Assembly: GCA_027484885.1 (NCBI GenBank)
Contig: JAIXSD010000034.1
Span: forward strand, 1 to 6,746
DNA: 6,746 nt
Origin: Rubrivivax sp.
GTDB taxonomy: Bacteria; Pseudomonadota; Gammaproteobacteria; Burkholderiales; Burkholderiaceae_C
Direction: 5' to 3'
Part shown: in pieces, positions 1 to 6,043 of the stretch
Layout: each line of letters begins with the position of its first letter
Numbering within the stretch: position 1 is the stretch's first letter
The notes under the pieces: generated by a model
Told to the model about the DNA's origin: nothing
Database searches by the model: none
What the model saw: only the letters and a program-made list of their open reading frames with translations
Made by a program: the position numbers and the translations under genes

Positions 1-1676
1 CCCGGCGGCAGGCCCGAGGCTCGCAAGGCGTGAGCCACGGTGTCGGCAAACTGGCTTTGCTGGAACTGCAGCGCCGACACATTCACCGCCACCGGCATGC
101 GCCAGCCCTGGCGCAGCCAGCGCGCTGCCTGCTCGACGGCCTGATGCAAGACCCATTCGCCGATGGCGACGATGAAACCGCTCTCTTCCGCAACCGGGAT
201 GAACTCGGCCGGCGAAATCTCGCCGCGCAGCGGGTCGCGCCAGCGAATCAGCGCCTCGGCGCCAATCACCTGACCACTGGCCAAATTGATTTGCGGCTGG
301 TAGTGCAGGCGGAACTGCCCCTCCTGCAGGGCCTGGCGCATGGCGTGGTCCAGGCGCATGCGCGAGAGCAGGTCCACATCCTTGCGCGGCTGGTGGAAGT
401 GAAACGCCGAACGGCCACTCTCTTTGACCCAGTGCATGGCCTGTTCGGCGCTGCCCATCAACTCATCGGCCGTGGCACCGTCGCCCGGAAACAGGGCGAT
501 GCCGGTGCTGCAGGTGACCGTGAAACTCAGGGTGTCGAAGCAGAAGGGCCTCGCCATCGCCTCCTGGACCCGGCGCGCTGCATTCTCGGCGCCGCGGGCA
601 TCGGCCTGATGGATGAGCAAGGCGAACTCATCCGCGCCCAACCGGGCCACCATGTCCACCTCGCGCAAGCAGGCCTTGAGTCGTTCGGCCACCTCGCGCA
701 GCACCCGGTCACCGTAGGAGTGCCCCAAGGTGTCGTTGATCTGCTTGAAGCGGTCCAGGTCGACATTGAGCAGCGCAAAGGGCGCGCTTTCGCGCTTGGC
801 CATGGCCTGGGCGTAGTCGATGCGCTCGACCAGGGCCCGGCGGTTCGGCAGGCCGGTCAGCATGTCGGAATGGGCCAACTCCTCGATGCGCTGGCTGGCC
901 GCCAGCTTTTCGCTCAGATCACGGAAGGAATAGACCCGGCCGATCGGCCGACCGCGGCTGAACTGCGGCAGGGACACCCGCTCCAGCACGCGGCCGTCCA
1001 GCAAGGTGATCACATCGCTGCTCTGCAGCAGGGCGGCGTCCTGGATGGCTGAAAGCCGCGCCACATAGGCGGCGCCGTCCACCACGCTGCGGCGCATCCA
1101 GGTCTGCACCGCTTCGTCATTGCGCTCGCGCAGCAGGTCTTGCGGAATGCCCCAGAGCGAGGCAAACCGGCGGTTGAAGGAGCGCATGCGCCCGGCCAGA
1201 TCGACCACCAGAATGCCGTCAGCCGTGGATTCCAGCGTGGCCTGAAGCTCAGCCACCAGGGCCTCGCGCTCTTCCTCGGCCTGGCGTTGGGGGGTTTGGT
1301 CGCGCACGCTGACCAGCCAGCAGCCGCCGCCCGGCATGGCCGCATCACTGACAAAGCTGATGCGCCGCGTCACCCACAACATGCGGCCATCGGCGTGACG
1401 CATCACGGTGTCAGACAGCAGATGGGCCTGGCGATCCTGTGCGGCCTCCATCCAGAACATGACGTCCTCGGGCGAGCTGGCCAGCGACTCCACGCCCTGC
1501 CCTTGCCACTGCTCGGCACTCAGGCCCAGCAAAGCGGCCGCGCCTGCATTCACCGCAAGAATGCGGCGGCTGCTCCCATCGACCAGCCACGCGGCCTCCA
1601 GCATGCCCTCGAGCAGGGCGATCTGGGCGGGGGTGGCGGTCGTTGGTGAGGGCAGCGGCAGGCTGACCAGGGTCAC
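1..1676 (-). CDS. PAS-PAS-GGDEF-EAL cyclic-di-GMP signalling protein, 3' end beyond window
   Basis: Cytoplasmic-looking sensor and c-di-GMP turnover protein; 558 codons are visible and the C-terminal half of EAL lies off the left edge. Domains in order: PAS-like at about 20-127, a second PAS at about 142-253 (STADGILVVDLAGRM), GGDEF at about 262-428, and EAL from about 437. In GGDEF, the metal-site Asp306 (NVDLDRFKQIND) is present and the signature is GADEF (347-351) instead of GGDEF. The inhibitory-site RxxD is intact (R338, D341, five residues before the signature). EAL retains GAEALIRW (E474) and the metal-binding Asn532 (VNVSALQF). The start is a GTG at 1676-1674 overlapping the upstream gene's TGA as GTGA, with GGAG eight bases upstream, so translation is probably coupled; ATG codon 25 is a weaker alternative. 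The EAL half is probably an active phosphodiesterase. Whether GADEF still makes c-di-GMP or only binds GTP is open. No transmembrane segment is visible. Confidence 0.93.
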   Translation of the reverse strand, partial: MTLVSLPLPSPTTATPAQIALLEGMLEAAWLVDGSSRRILAVNAGAAALLGLSAEQWQGQGVESLASSPEDVMFWMEAAQDRQAHLLSDTVMRHADGRMLWVTRRISFVSDAAMPGGGCWLVSVRDQTPQRQAEEEREALVAELQATLESTADGILVVDLAGRMRSFNRRFASLWGIPQDLLRERNDEAVQTWMRRSVVDGAAYVARLSAIQDAALLQSSDVITLLDGRVLERVSLPQFSRGRPIGRVYSFRDLSEKLAASQRIEELAHSDMLTGLPNRRALVERIDYAQAMAKRESAPFALLNVDLDRFKQINDTLGHSYGDRVLREVAERLKACLREVDMVARLGADEFALLIHQADARGAENAARRVQEAMARPFCFDTLSFTVTCSTGIALFPGDGATADELMGSAEQAMHWVKESGRSAFHFHQPRKDVDLLSRMRLDHAMRQALQEGQFRLHYQPQINLASGQVIGAEALIRWRDPLRGEISPAEFIPVAEESGFIVAIGEWVLHQAVEQAARWLRQGWRMPVAVNVSALQFQQSQFADTVAHALRASGLPP

Positions 1677-2950
1677 GCCGCCAACTCCGCAGCGCCCGGG
1701 CCCAGCGTCGGCTCGAAGAAGTAAGCCAGACGGGTGCGTGGGCTGAGGTAATCCAGCGAGGCGCGCGGCAGGTGCTGCGGCTTCAAGCTGCGGCGGATGC
1801 CCAGATCGGCATGCTGCTCCAGGTTCAGGATCAGCGCCTCTTCACGCGGCACCTTGGGGTCATGGACCATGACCTTGGGCTTGAGCGGCCGCGAAGAATT
1901 GACCGCCACCACCAGGGCAAAGCGGTCGTCGGTCAGCTGCACCGTCGAACCCGGCGGGTAGACGCCCATCATGCGGATGAAGGCGTTGAGCATGGTCGCG
2001 TCAAAACGATTGCGACCCTGCGCAAACATCAGGGACAGGCCCTCGTGCGGCGTCATGGCTTTGGATGCGAGCAGCGGGTTGCACAAGCCATCGAAGCGGT
2101 TGACCAGCGAAACGATGCGCGAGCCTGCGCTCATGCGGTCGACGTTGATGCGTTGCGGGAACCCGCTGCCATCGGCGTTCTCATGGTGCTGGGCAATGAT
2201 GAGCAAGGGCCCGGCAGCCAGGCCCATGCCCTGGGCCAGGGCCACACCCTTGGCCACATGCGACTGGTAGCCATTCAGCTCGGCCGCCGTGAAGCTGTCG
2301 TCACGGTGGCGCAGGCGGGCCAGCACCTCGGTCTTGCCGATGTCGTGCAGCAGGGCGCCAACGCCCAGGTCCATCATTTCCTCGCGTCCAAGGCCGAAAG
2401 CTCGACCCAGCAGCAAGGAGATGATGGAGACATTCAAGGCATGGGCCGTACCGCGGTCACCGGCGCCTTCGTTGAGCAGGCGGATGTTGAGGTCGCCCTC
2501 GACCAGCATCTTGTCGAGCAGGGCGGCGGTCAGGGCTGTCGCTTGGTCGCGCGCATAGCGCGGATCGGTAGGCACCAGCTCCATCACACCGCGGAAGGCA
2601 CCGGCGGCTTCAGCGTACTGACGCTCACAAAGATTCAGGGCGGCGCGCTGCGCTTCCAACGCCTTGCGGTGGGCCTCACGGGCCAGGTCTTCGGCCGACA
2701 GCGCGTTCGGCAGCTCAGCCAACGGCTCGGGCGGCAGCGGCGCGGCCTCAGTTTGCAGATCGCTCTTGCCCGGGCTCCAGCGCACCTGCTGCAGACCCAG
2801 GCGGCGCAGGATCAGCAACTGATCTTCGGAACTCAGCTTGAAACTGCTGAGCGGAAAGGGATGCGACATCCAGCCCAGATCCAGGTGGATGAACATCCCC
2901 ACCTTCAGCTGGCCGACATCGATCAAAGGATCTGCAGTGGTGTCCTTCAT
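1673..2950 (-). CDS. HD-GYP domain cyclic-di-GMP phosphodiesterase with DUF3391-like N-terminus
   Basis: Predicted cytoplasmic metal-dependent phosphohydrolase that degrades c-di-GMP, 425 residues. The N-terminal part (about 9-60, starting IDVGQLKVGMFIHLDLGW) matches the DUF3391-type domain that often precedes HD-GYP. A linker helix follows (about 85-125), then the HD-GYP core (about 140-330). Visible metal and catalytic positions are H170, H202-D203 (LLHDIGK, K206), H231, H255-H256 (AQHHENADGSGFP) and D287. The name-giving GYP reads GFP (263-265), a conservative change. The start is the ATG at 2950-2948, because AGGAAG lies just upstream and the family N-terminus begins here. An in-frame ATG at 3010 would add 20 basic residues unlike the family. 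It is the first gene of a two-gene unit, with its stop overlapping the GTG of the PAS-GGDEF-EAL gene by four bases. The C-terminal 90 or so residues after the HD-GYP core have no function I recognise. Confidence 0.93.
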   Translation of the reverse strand: MKDTTADPLIDVGQLKVGMFIHLDLGWMSHPFPLSSFKLSSEDQLLILRRLGLQQVRWSPGKSDLQTEAAPLPPEPLAELPNALSAEDLAREAHRKALEAQRAALNLCERQYAEAAGAFRGVMELVPTDPRYARDQATALTAALLDKMLVEGDLNIRLLNEGAGDRGTAHALNVSIISLLLGRAFGLGREEMMDLGVGALLHDIGKTEVLARLRHRDDSFTAAELNGYQSHVAKGVALAQGMGLAAGPLLIIAQHHENADGSGFPQRINVDRMSAGSRIVSLVNRFDGLCNPLLASKAMTPHEGLSLMFAQGRNRFDATMLNAFIRMMGVYPPGSTVQLTDDRFALVVAVNSSRPLKPKVMVHDPKVPREEALILNLEQHADLGIRRSLKPQHLPRASLDYLSPRTRLAYFFEPTLGPGAAELAA

Positions 2951-2988
2951 TTTCTTCCTACGCCATTTTGACGGCGCCCTCTGGCTCA

Positions 2989-3016
2989 GCTTCGGCCGCG
3001 GCGCCGCCAAACTTGA
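2989..3016 (-). promoter_or_regulatory. weak candidate sigma28 (FliA)-type promoter for the c-di-GMP operon
   Basis: Read on the minus strand, TCAAGTTT is followed after 12 bases by GCCGAAGC, about 40 bases before the HD-GYP start codon. The motility sigma factor consensus is TAAAGTTT, 11 bases, GCCGATAA. The upstream half matches at 7 of 8 positions; the downstream half matches only its GCCGA, and the spacing is one base too long. Control by a motility sigma factor would suit a c-di-GMP hydrolase. The surroundings are very GC-rich, so chance resemblance is quite possible. Confidence 0.22.
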
Positions 3017-3126
3017 GCCCTGGCGCCAGTATTGCCCATCACTGACGCACGCCCATGAAACGGCGTGCGAATTGTCACGCCCACGCGCAAGAAAGCCCGG
3101 CCGGCCCAGTCCGAAATGTTCATTTG

Positions 3127-3151
3127 AAGAACTAATGTTCTAATTAAGAAC
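3127..3151. promoter_or_regulatory. candidate IclR-family operator: three AGAAC/GTTCT half-sites
   Basis: An AT-rich island in a GC-rich divergent intergenic region holds AAGAAC (3127-3132), GTTCT (3137-3141) and AAGAAC (3146-3151). The last two form a 15-base near-palindrome, GTTCTAATTAAGAAC, with one mismatched pair. The first and third are direct repeats 19 bases apart. Regulators of the PcaU/PcaR group are known to bind 10-15 base palindromic sites, sometimes with an added direct repeat, and the known Pseudomonas PcaR site also begins GTTC. The 9-mer TGTTCTAAT inside (3136-3144) recurs upstream of the IclR gene in this window. TGTTCTAAT also resembles an extended -10 box (TGnTCTAAT), so operator and promoter may overlap. 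The site is about 145 bases from the thiolase start and 175 bases from the HD-GYP start, so either gene could be the target. I see no convincing -35 partner. Confidence 0.5.
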
Positions 3152-3282
3152 CAAACTCCAAACGGGCCGATGACGCGCCCGATCACACCCTGCTTGAGAG
3201 CTATCGGCAGCCCACGCCCACCCGCACAGGCTGAATCGAGCCCTCAGGTAGTTTTCACCGACTCCTTCTCACCCACGCTGCT

Positions 3283-3287
3283 GGAGA
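3283..3287 (+). promoter_or_regulatory. ribosome binding site of the thiolase gene
   Basis: GGAGA lies nine bases before the ATG at 3297. It supports that start, where the family N-terminus ([19 protein letters not shown]) begins exactly. Confidence 0.7.
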
Positions 3288-3296
3288 CACCAGGCC

Positions 3297-4499
3297 ATGA
3301 ATCACGCCTACATCTGCGACGCCATCCGCACCCCCTTCGGCCGCTACGGCGGCAGCCTGTCCTCGGTGCGCACCGATGATCTGGGCGCCATCCCCCTGCG
3401 CGCCCTGATGGCGCGCAACCCCGGCGTGGACTGGGAAGCGGTCAGCGACGTGCTGTACGGCTGCGCCAACCAGGCCGGTGAAGACAACCGCAACATCGCA
3501 CGCATGTCGGCCCTGCTGGCCGGCCTGCCGATCGGCGTGCCCGGGGTGACGCTGAACCGCCTGTGCGGCTCGGGCCTCGATGCCGTCGGCACGGCCGCAC
3601 GCGCCATCCGCGCCGGCGAGGCCGAGCTGATGCTGGCCGGCGGCGTAGAGAGCATGAGCCGAGCGCCCTTTGTGATGCCCAAGGCCGAAAGCGCCTTCTC
3701 GCGCAACAACGCCGTCTACGACACCACCATTGGCTGGCGCTTCATCAACCCGCTGATGAAGGCGCAGTACGGTGTCGATTCCATGCCCGAAACCGCCGAA
3801 AACGTGGCCAGCGACTTCGGCATCTCTCGGGCCGACCAGGACCGCATGGCCCTGGCCAGCCAGCAAAAAGCCGTGGCCGCCCAGGCCGCCGGCTTTTTCG
3901 CGGCCGAGATCACCCCGGTCCACATCGCCCAGAAGAAAGGCGATGCCTTGACCGTCGATCAGGACGAGCACCCGCGCGCCACCAGCCTCGAAGCGCTGGC
4001 CAAGCTCAAGCCCATCGTGCGCCCGGACGGCACGGTGACGGCCGGCAATGCCTCGGGCGTCAACGATGGCGCCTGCGCCTTGCTGCTGGCCAGCGAAGCG
4101 GCCGCCGCCCGCCATGGCCTGACCCCTCGGGCCCGCGTGCTGGGCATGGCCACCGCCGGCGTGGCGCCGCGCATCATGGGCATGGGCCCGGCGCCAGCCA
4201 CGCAAAAGCTGCTGGCGCAAACCGGCATCAGCCTGGCCCAACTCGACGTGATCGAGCTCAACGAAGCCTTCGCCGCCCAAGGCCTGGCGGTGCTGCGCCA
4301 GCTGGGCGTGGCCGACGACGACGCCCGCGTCAACCCAAACGGCGGCGCCATCGCCCTGGGCCACCCGCTGGGCGCCAGCGGTGCACGCCTGCTGACCACG
4401 GCGGTGAATCAGCTGTATCGCAGCGGCGGCCGCTACGCCCTGTGCACCATGTGCATCGGCGTGGGCCAAGGCATCGCCGTGCTGATCGAGCGGGTCTGA
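3297..4499 (+). CDS. pcaF: 3-oxoadipyl-CoA thiolase (beta-ketoadipyl-CoA thiolase, PcaF/PaaJ type)
   Basis: Cleaves 3-oxoadipyl-CoA with CoA to succinyl-CoA and acetyl-CoA in the cytoplasm. This is the last step of the beta-ketoadipate (PcaF) and phenylacetate (PaaJ) pathways. The 400-residue length is exactly usual for the family. The nucleophile Cys90 ([12 protein letters not shown]), the NEAFAAQ loop (322-328), His356 ([10 protein letters not shown]) and the second Cys386 ([10 protein letters not shown]) are all present. The stretches [35 protein letters not shown] and [11 protein letters not shown] are characteristic of the oxoadipyl-CoA subgroup rather than general acetoacetyl-CoA thiolases. 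The start at 3297 is supported by GGAGA nine bases upstream and by the conserved N-terminus. A terminator at 4584-4607 suggests a single-gene transcript. A PaaH-like dehydrogenase and a PcaR-like regulator lie to the right. Sequence alone cannot separate PcaF from PaaJ; the nearby dehydrogenase favours a phenylacetate or adipate role. Confidence 0.95.
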   Translation: MNHAYICDAIRTPFGRYGGSLSSVRTDDLGAIPLRALMARNPGVDWEAVSDVLYGCANQAGEDNRNIARMSALLAGLPIGVPGVTLNRLCGSGLDAVGTAARAIRAGEAELMLAGGVESMSRAPFVMPKAESAFSRNNAVYDTTIGWRFINPLMKAQYGVDSMPETAENVASDFGISRADQDRMALASQQKAVAAQAAGFFAAEITPVHIAQKKGDALTVDQDEHPRATSLEALAKLKPIVRPDGTVTAGNASGVNDGACALLLASEAAAARHGLTPRARVLGMATAGVAPRIMGMGPAPATQKLLAQTGISLAQLDVIELNEAFAAQGLAVLRQLGVADDDARVNPNGGAIALGHPLGASGARLLTTAVNQLYRSGGRYALCTMCIGVGQGIAVLIERV

Positions 4500-4530
4500 G
4501 CCGACTTAAACGCAAGAAAAAATCTTTCGG

Positions 4531-4561
4531 TCCAGGGAAAATTGCCAATAAGCCGCCTGGA
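4531..4561. repeat. inverted repeat in the thiolase 3' untranslated region
   Basis: TCCAGG (4531-4536) and CCTGGA (4556-4561) form a perfect six-base inverted repeat around a 19-base AT-rich spacer, between the thiolase stop and its terminator. It could form a weak hairpin in the mRNA. No function is implied and it may be chance. Confidence 0.3.
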
Positions 4562-4583
4562 ACGCAATAACATTTCTTTACAC

Positions 4584-4607
4584 GCGCTGCTCCTGCAGCG
4601 CTTTTTT
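4584..4607 (+). terminator. intrinsic terminator after the thiolase gene
   Basis: Perfect seven-base stem GCGCTGC / GCAGCGC (4584-4590, 4595-4601), four-base loop TCCT, then six T residues (4602-4607). It lies 84 bases after the thiolase stop on the plus strand. It should separate the thiolase transcript from the regulator gene. Confidence 0.88.
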
Positions 4608-4635
4608 CTATCCGACAAACGGCTGGACATGTCTT

Positions 4636-4664
4636 TTGGCATGGCCCGAAGTGCATGGGATACT
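4636..4664 (+). promoter_or_regulatory. candidate sigma70-type promoter upstream of the IclR gene
   Basis: TTGGCA (4636-4641) is a 5 of 6 match to the -35 box. The spacing is exactly 17 bases, followed by GATACT (4659-4664), a 4 of 6 match to the -10 box, preceded by TG one base before it (extended -10). It starts just after the thiolase terminator and points toward the IclR gene. A transcript beginning near 4671 would carry a leader of about 410 bases. The promoter could alternatively serve a small RNA in that leader. Confidence 0.5.
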
Positions 4665-4851
4665 GACTTCAATTCACCAAGCGGACATCTCGCGTGAAAC
4701 CTGCCCGGAGGGGACAGGACCGGGGCCCAACACCCGATGCAATGCTCGCTCAGGCCAAAAATTTCAGCTTTCGTCTTTCTTTTCTTTCACCCCAGCCGGC
4801 CCTGCCAGGCCGCATCATCTCCGCCAGACTCATCGCCCTGATTTGAAACGT

Positions 4852-4877
4852 GAATGCGAAGCATTCGCTGTTCTAAT
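4852..4877. promoter_or_regulatory. candidate autoregulatory operator/promoter element of the IclR gene
   Basis: Two adjoining signals. GAATGC-GAA-GCATTC (4852-4866) is a perfect inverted repeat of 15 bases, the size typical of IclR-family operators. TGTTCTAAT (4869-4877) is an exact copy of the nine bases in the thiolase upstream half-site cluster, and also looks like an extended -10 box. The position, about 205 bases before the regulator start, fits autoregulation. The half-site beside TGTTCTAAT has no good inverted partner downstream, so binding here may differ from that at the thiolase. Confidence 0.4.
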
Positions 4878-4966
4878 GTCCAGCTCCGGGTGCTTGCACC
4901 GGATGCCGGAATGCGCCTGAAACGCCGCCTGATGGGCGAGCGGGCGCCAGCGTGTGAGCCCGGCAC

Positions 4967-4982
4967 GGCCGCTTCGGCGGCC
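4967..4982 (+). repeat. TTCG tetraloop hairpin in the IclR leader
   Basis: GGCCGC (4967-4972), loop TTCG, GCGGCC (4977-4982): a perfect six-base GC stem closed by the very stable C(UUCG)G loop. No T-run follows, so it is not a standard terminator. It lies 100 bases before the regulator start and could affect transcript stability or translation. Confidence 0.45.
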
Positions 4983-5081
4983 AGCGAGATGAATCAACCC
5001 GGCAATCGACCGGGGTGGAATTTGATGGTCTTGAATCCTGAAACGCGCTCTGAGCCTTGAGGGCGCCCAACACACACCGCC

Positions 5082-5960
5082 ATGTCTGCTGCACGCGCAT
5101 TTGAAGACCTGACCGCCCTGGCGGTCCCCGCTCTGACCGAGCCAACGCTCGACAAGGGTGCCCTGCCCGCTGTTGCCAAGTCCGACAGCAAGCCCGCCAA
5201 CGAGGGCCCGCTCAAGCGGGATCTGGTGGCCGGTTTGGAAAAAGGCCTGGCCGTGATCGAAGCCTTCGATCAAGAGCGCCCCCGCCTGACCATCAGCGAA
5301 GTGGCCGGCCGCACCGGCCTGACCCGCGCGGCCGCACGGCGCTACCTGCTGACCCTGACCCATCTGGGTTTTGTCACCCAGGACCGGAAGATGTTCGCGC
5401 TCTCGCCCAAGGTGTTGCGACTGGGGCAAAGCTATATGCACTCGGCCCGCCTGCCGCGCATCGTCGAGCCCGAGCTGCACAAGCTGGCCTATGCGCTCAA
5501 GGAAGCCAGCTCGGCCGGCGTGCTGGACGGCGGCGACGTCATCTGCATCGCCGCCACCAGCGCCGGCCGTGTGGTCTCGCCGACCCTGCAACCCGGCGCG
5601 CGTGTGCCGGCCTACTGCGCCGCCAACGGCCGAGTGATGCTGGCCGCCTTGCCGCAGGCAGAAGTGGACGAGTGGATCGCTCGCCAGCAGCTGACGCCGC
5701 TGACCCCGCACACCATCACCCACCCGGAACGCTTGCGCATCGAGATCGCCCGCGCCCGCGCCCTCGGCTACGCCTGCATCGACCAGGAGCTGGAGCTGGG
5801 CCTGCGCACCGTGGCCGTGCCGCTGCGCAACTACCGCGGCGATGTGGTGGCGGCGATGAACATCAGCGTCCATGCCTCGCGCATGAGCATGGACCAAATG
5901 GTCGAGCATTGCCTGCCGCCGCTGCTGCAAGCCCAAGCCCATCTGCGCATGCTGCTCTGA
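5082..5960 (+). CDS. IclR-family transcriptional regulator, PcaR/PcaU/PobR subgroup
   Basis: Predicted aromatic-catabolism regulator of 292 residues. Residues 1-45 are an Ala/Pro-rich, probably unstructured extension. The winged helix-turn-helix follows at about 46-110 (RDLVAGLEKGLAVIEAF, then LTISEVAGRTGLTRAAARRYLLTL with the recognition helix near 81-92). The IclR effector-binding domain covers about 124-288, including VPAYCAANGRVMLAALP and CIDQELELGLRTVAVPL. The arginine-rich recognition helix (TRAAARRYL) and the YCxxNGRVxLA stretch are typical of PcaR, PcaU and PobR, which respond to beta-ketoadipate, protocatechuate or 4-hydroxybenzoate. The ATG at 5082 is the only reasonable start: an in-frame TGA lies at 5058-5060 and the next usable codons fall in the DNA-binding domain. 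Its ribosome site is poor (GAGGG 18 bases upstream), suggesting low expression. The likely targets are the thiolase gene and itself; the exact inducer cannot be read from sequence. Confidence 0.9.
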   Translation: MSAARAFEDLTALAVPALTEPTLDKGALPAVAKSDSKPANEGPLKRDLVAGLEKGLAVIEAFDQERPRLTISEVAGRTGLTRAAARRYLLTLTHLGFVTQDRKMFALSPKVLRLGQSYMHSARLPRIVEPELHKLAYALKEASSAGVLDGGDVICIAATSAGRVVSPTLQPGARVPAYCAANGRVMLAALPQAEVDEWIARQQLTPLTPHTITHPERLRIEIARARALGYACIDQELELGLRTVAVPLRNYRGDVVAAMNISVHASRMSMDQMVEHCLPPLLQAQAHLRMLL

Positions 5961-5982
5961 AGCTCGCACTGAGCCCATGAAA

Positions 5983-6021
5983 AAAGCCACCCCGCCGAAT
6001 CGGCGCGGTGGCTTTGTTTTT
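5983..6021. terminator. bidirectional terminator between the convergent IclR and dehydrogenase genes
   Basis: AAAGCCACC (5983-5991) pairs with GGTGGCTTT (6007-6015). Inside, past one C-C mismatch, CGCCG pairs with CGGCG around the loop AAT. On the plus strand TTTGTTTTT follows (6013-6021). On the minus strand the A-run at 5980-5985 becomes a T-run. It lies 22 bases after the IclR stop and serves both genes. Confidence 0.88.
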
Positions 6022-6039
6022 GGGCCGCTGAAGCGGCCC
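6022..6039. repeat. second hairpin next to the bidirectional terminator
   Basis: GGGCCGC (6022-6028), loop TGAA, GCGGCCC (6033-6039) is a perfect seven-base stem. It sits directly against the terminator and only four bases from the dehydrogenase stop codon. For the minus-strand transcript it comes first, giving a tandem hairpin end that may stabilise or slow the transcript. Confidence 0.6.
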
Positions 6040-6043
6040 CCGA

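Larger units (their letters stand above)
4671..5081 (+). other. long untranslated leader / intergenic region before the IclR gene
   Basis: This stretch shows no convincing gene. It can fold into several hairpins: CCTG/CAGG with an inner CCC-GGA-GGG between 4701 and 4723, a TTCG tetraloop hairpin at 4967-4982, and CCCGG/CCGGG at 4998-5014. A pyrimidine-rich tract rich in CTTTC units runs from about 4763 to 4795. No T-run terminator is visible inside, so a transcript starting at 4671 could reach the regulator gene. It also contains the operator-like elements at 4852-4877. It may be an mRNA leader, a small RNA, or partly spacer. Confidence 0.4.

Noticed and set aside
1772..2971. A 399-codon open frame antisense to the HD-GYP gene, and a 340-codon one antisense to GGDEF-EAL (30-1052)
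   Set aside because: Both are low-complexity His/Gln/Arg-rich translations that mirror real genes with intact family motifs; no ribosome site or homology is recognisable.
2951..3010. In-frame extension of the HD-GYP protein to an ATG at 3010
   Set aside because: The added 20 residues are basic and unlike the family, and the ATG at 2950 has a good ribosome site and begins at the family N-terminus.
3255..4469. A 404-codon open frame antisense to the thiolase gene
   Set aside because: Its translation is His/Gln/Ala/Gly-rich with no recognisable domain. Such mirror frames are common opposite high-GC genes, and the sense strand encodes a clearly conserved thiolase.
4637..4656. TGGCA followed by TGC resembling a sigma54 -24/-12 promoter
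   Set aside because: The GG-to-GC spacing is three bases too long for sigma54; the same stretch fits a sigma70 promoter with 17-base spacing much better.
4701..4770. Resemblance to a glycine riboswitch core (CTCAGGCCAAAA preceded by CACCCGATGCAA)
   Set aside because: The diagnostic CCGAAGGnGCAA segment and the GGAC closing strand are missing, and a glycine sensor before an aromatic-pathway regulator makes no sense. An RNA family model search would settle it.
4636..4920. Small plus-strand open frame of 94 codons in the region before the IclR gene
   Set aside because: Its ATG would fall inside the candidate promoter upstream of the likely transcript start. It lacks a ribosome site, and its composition is not gene-like.
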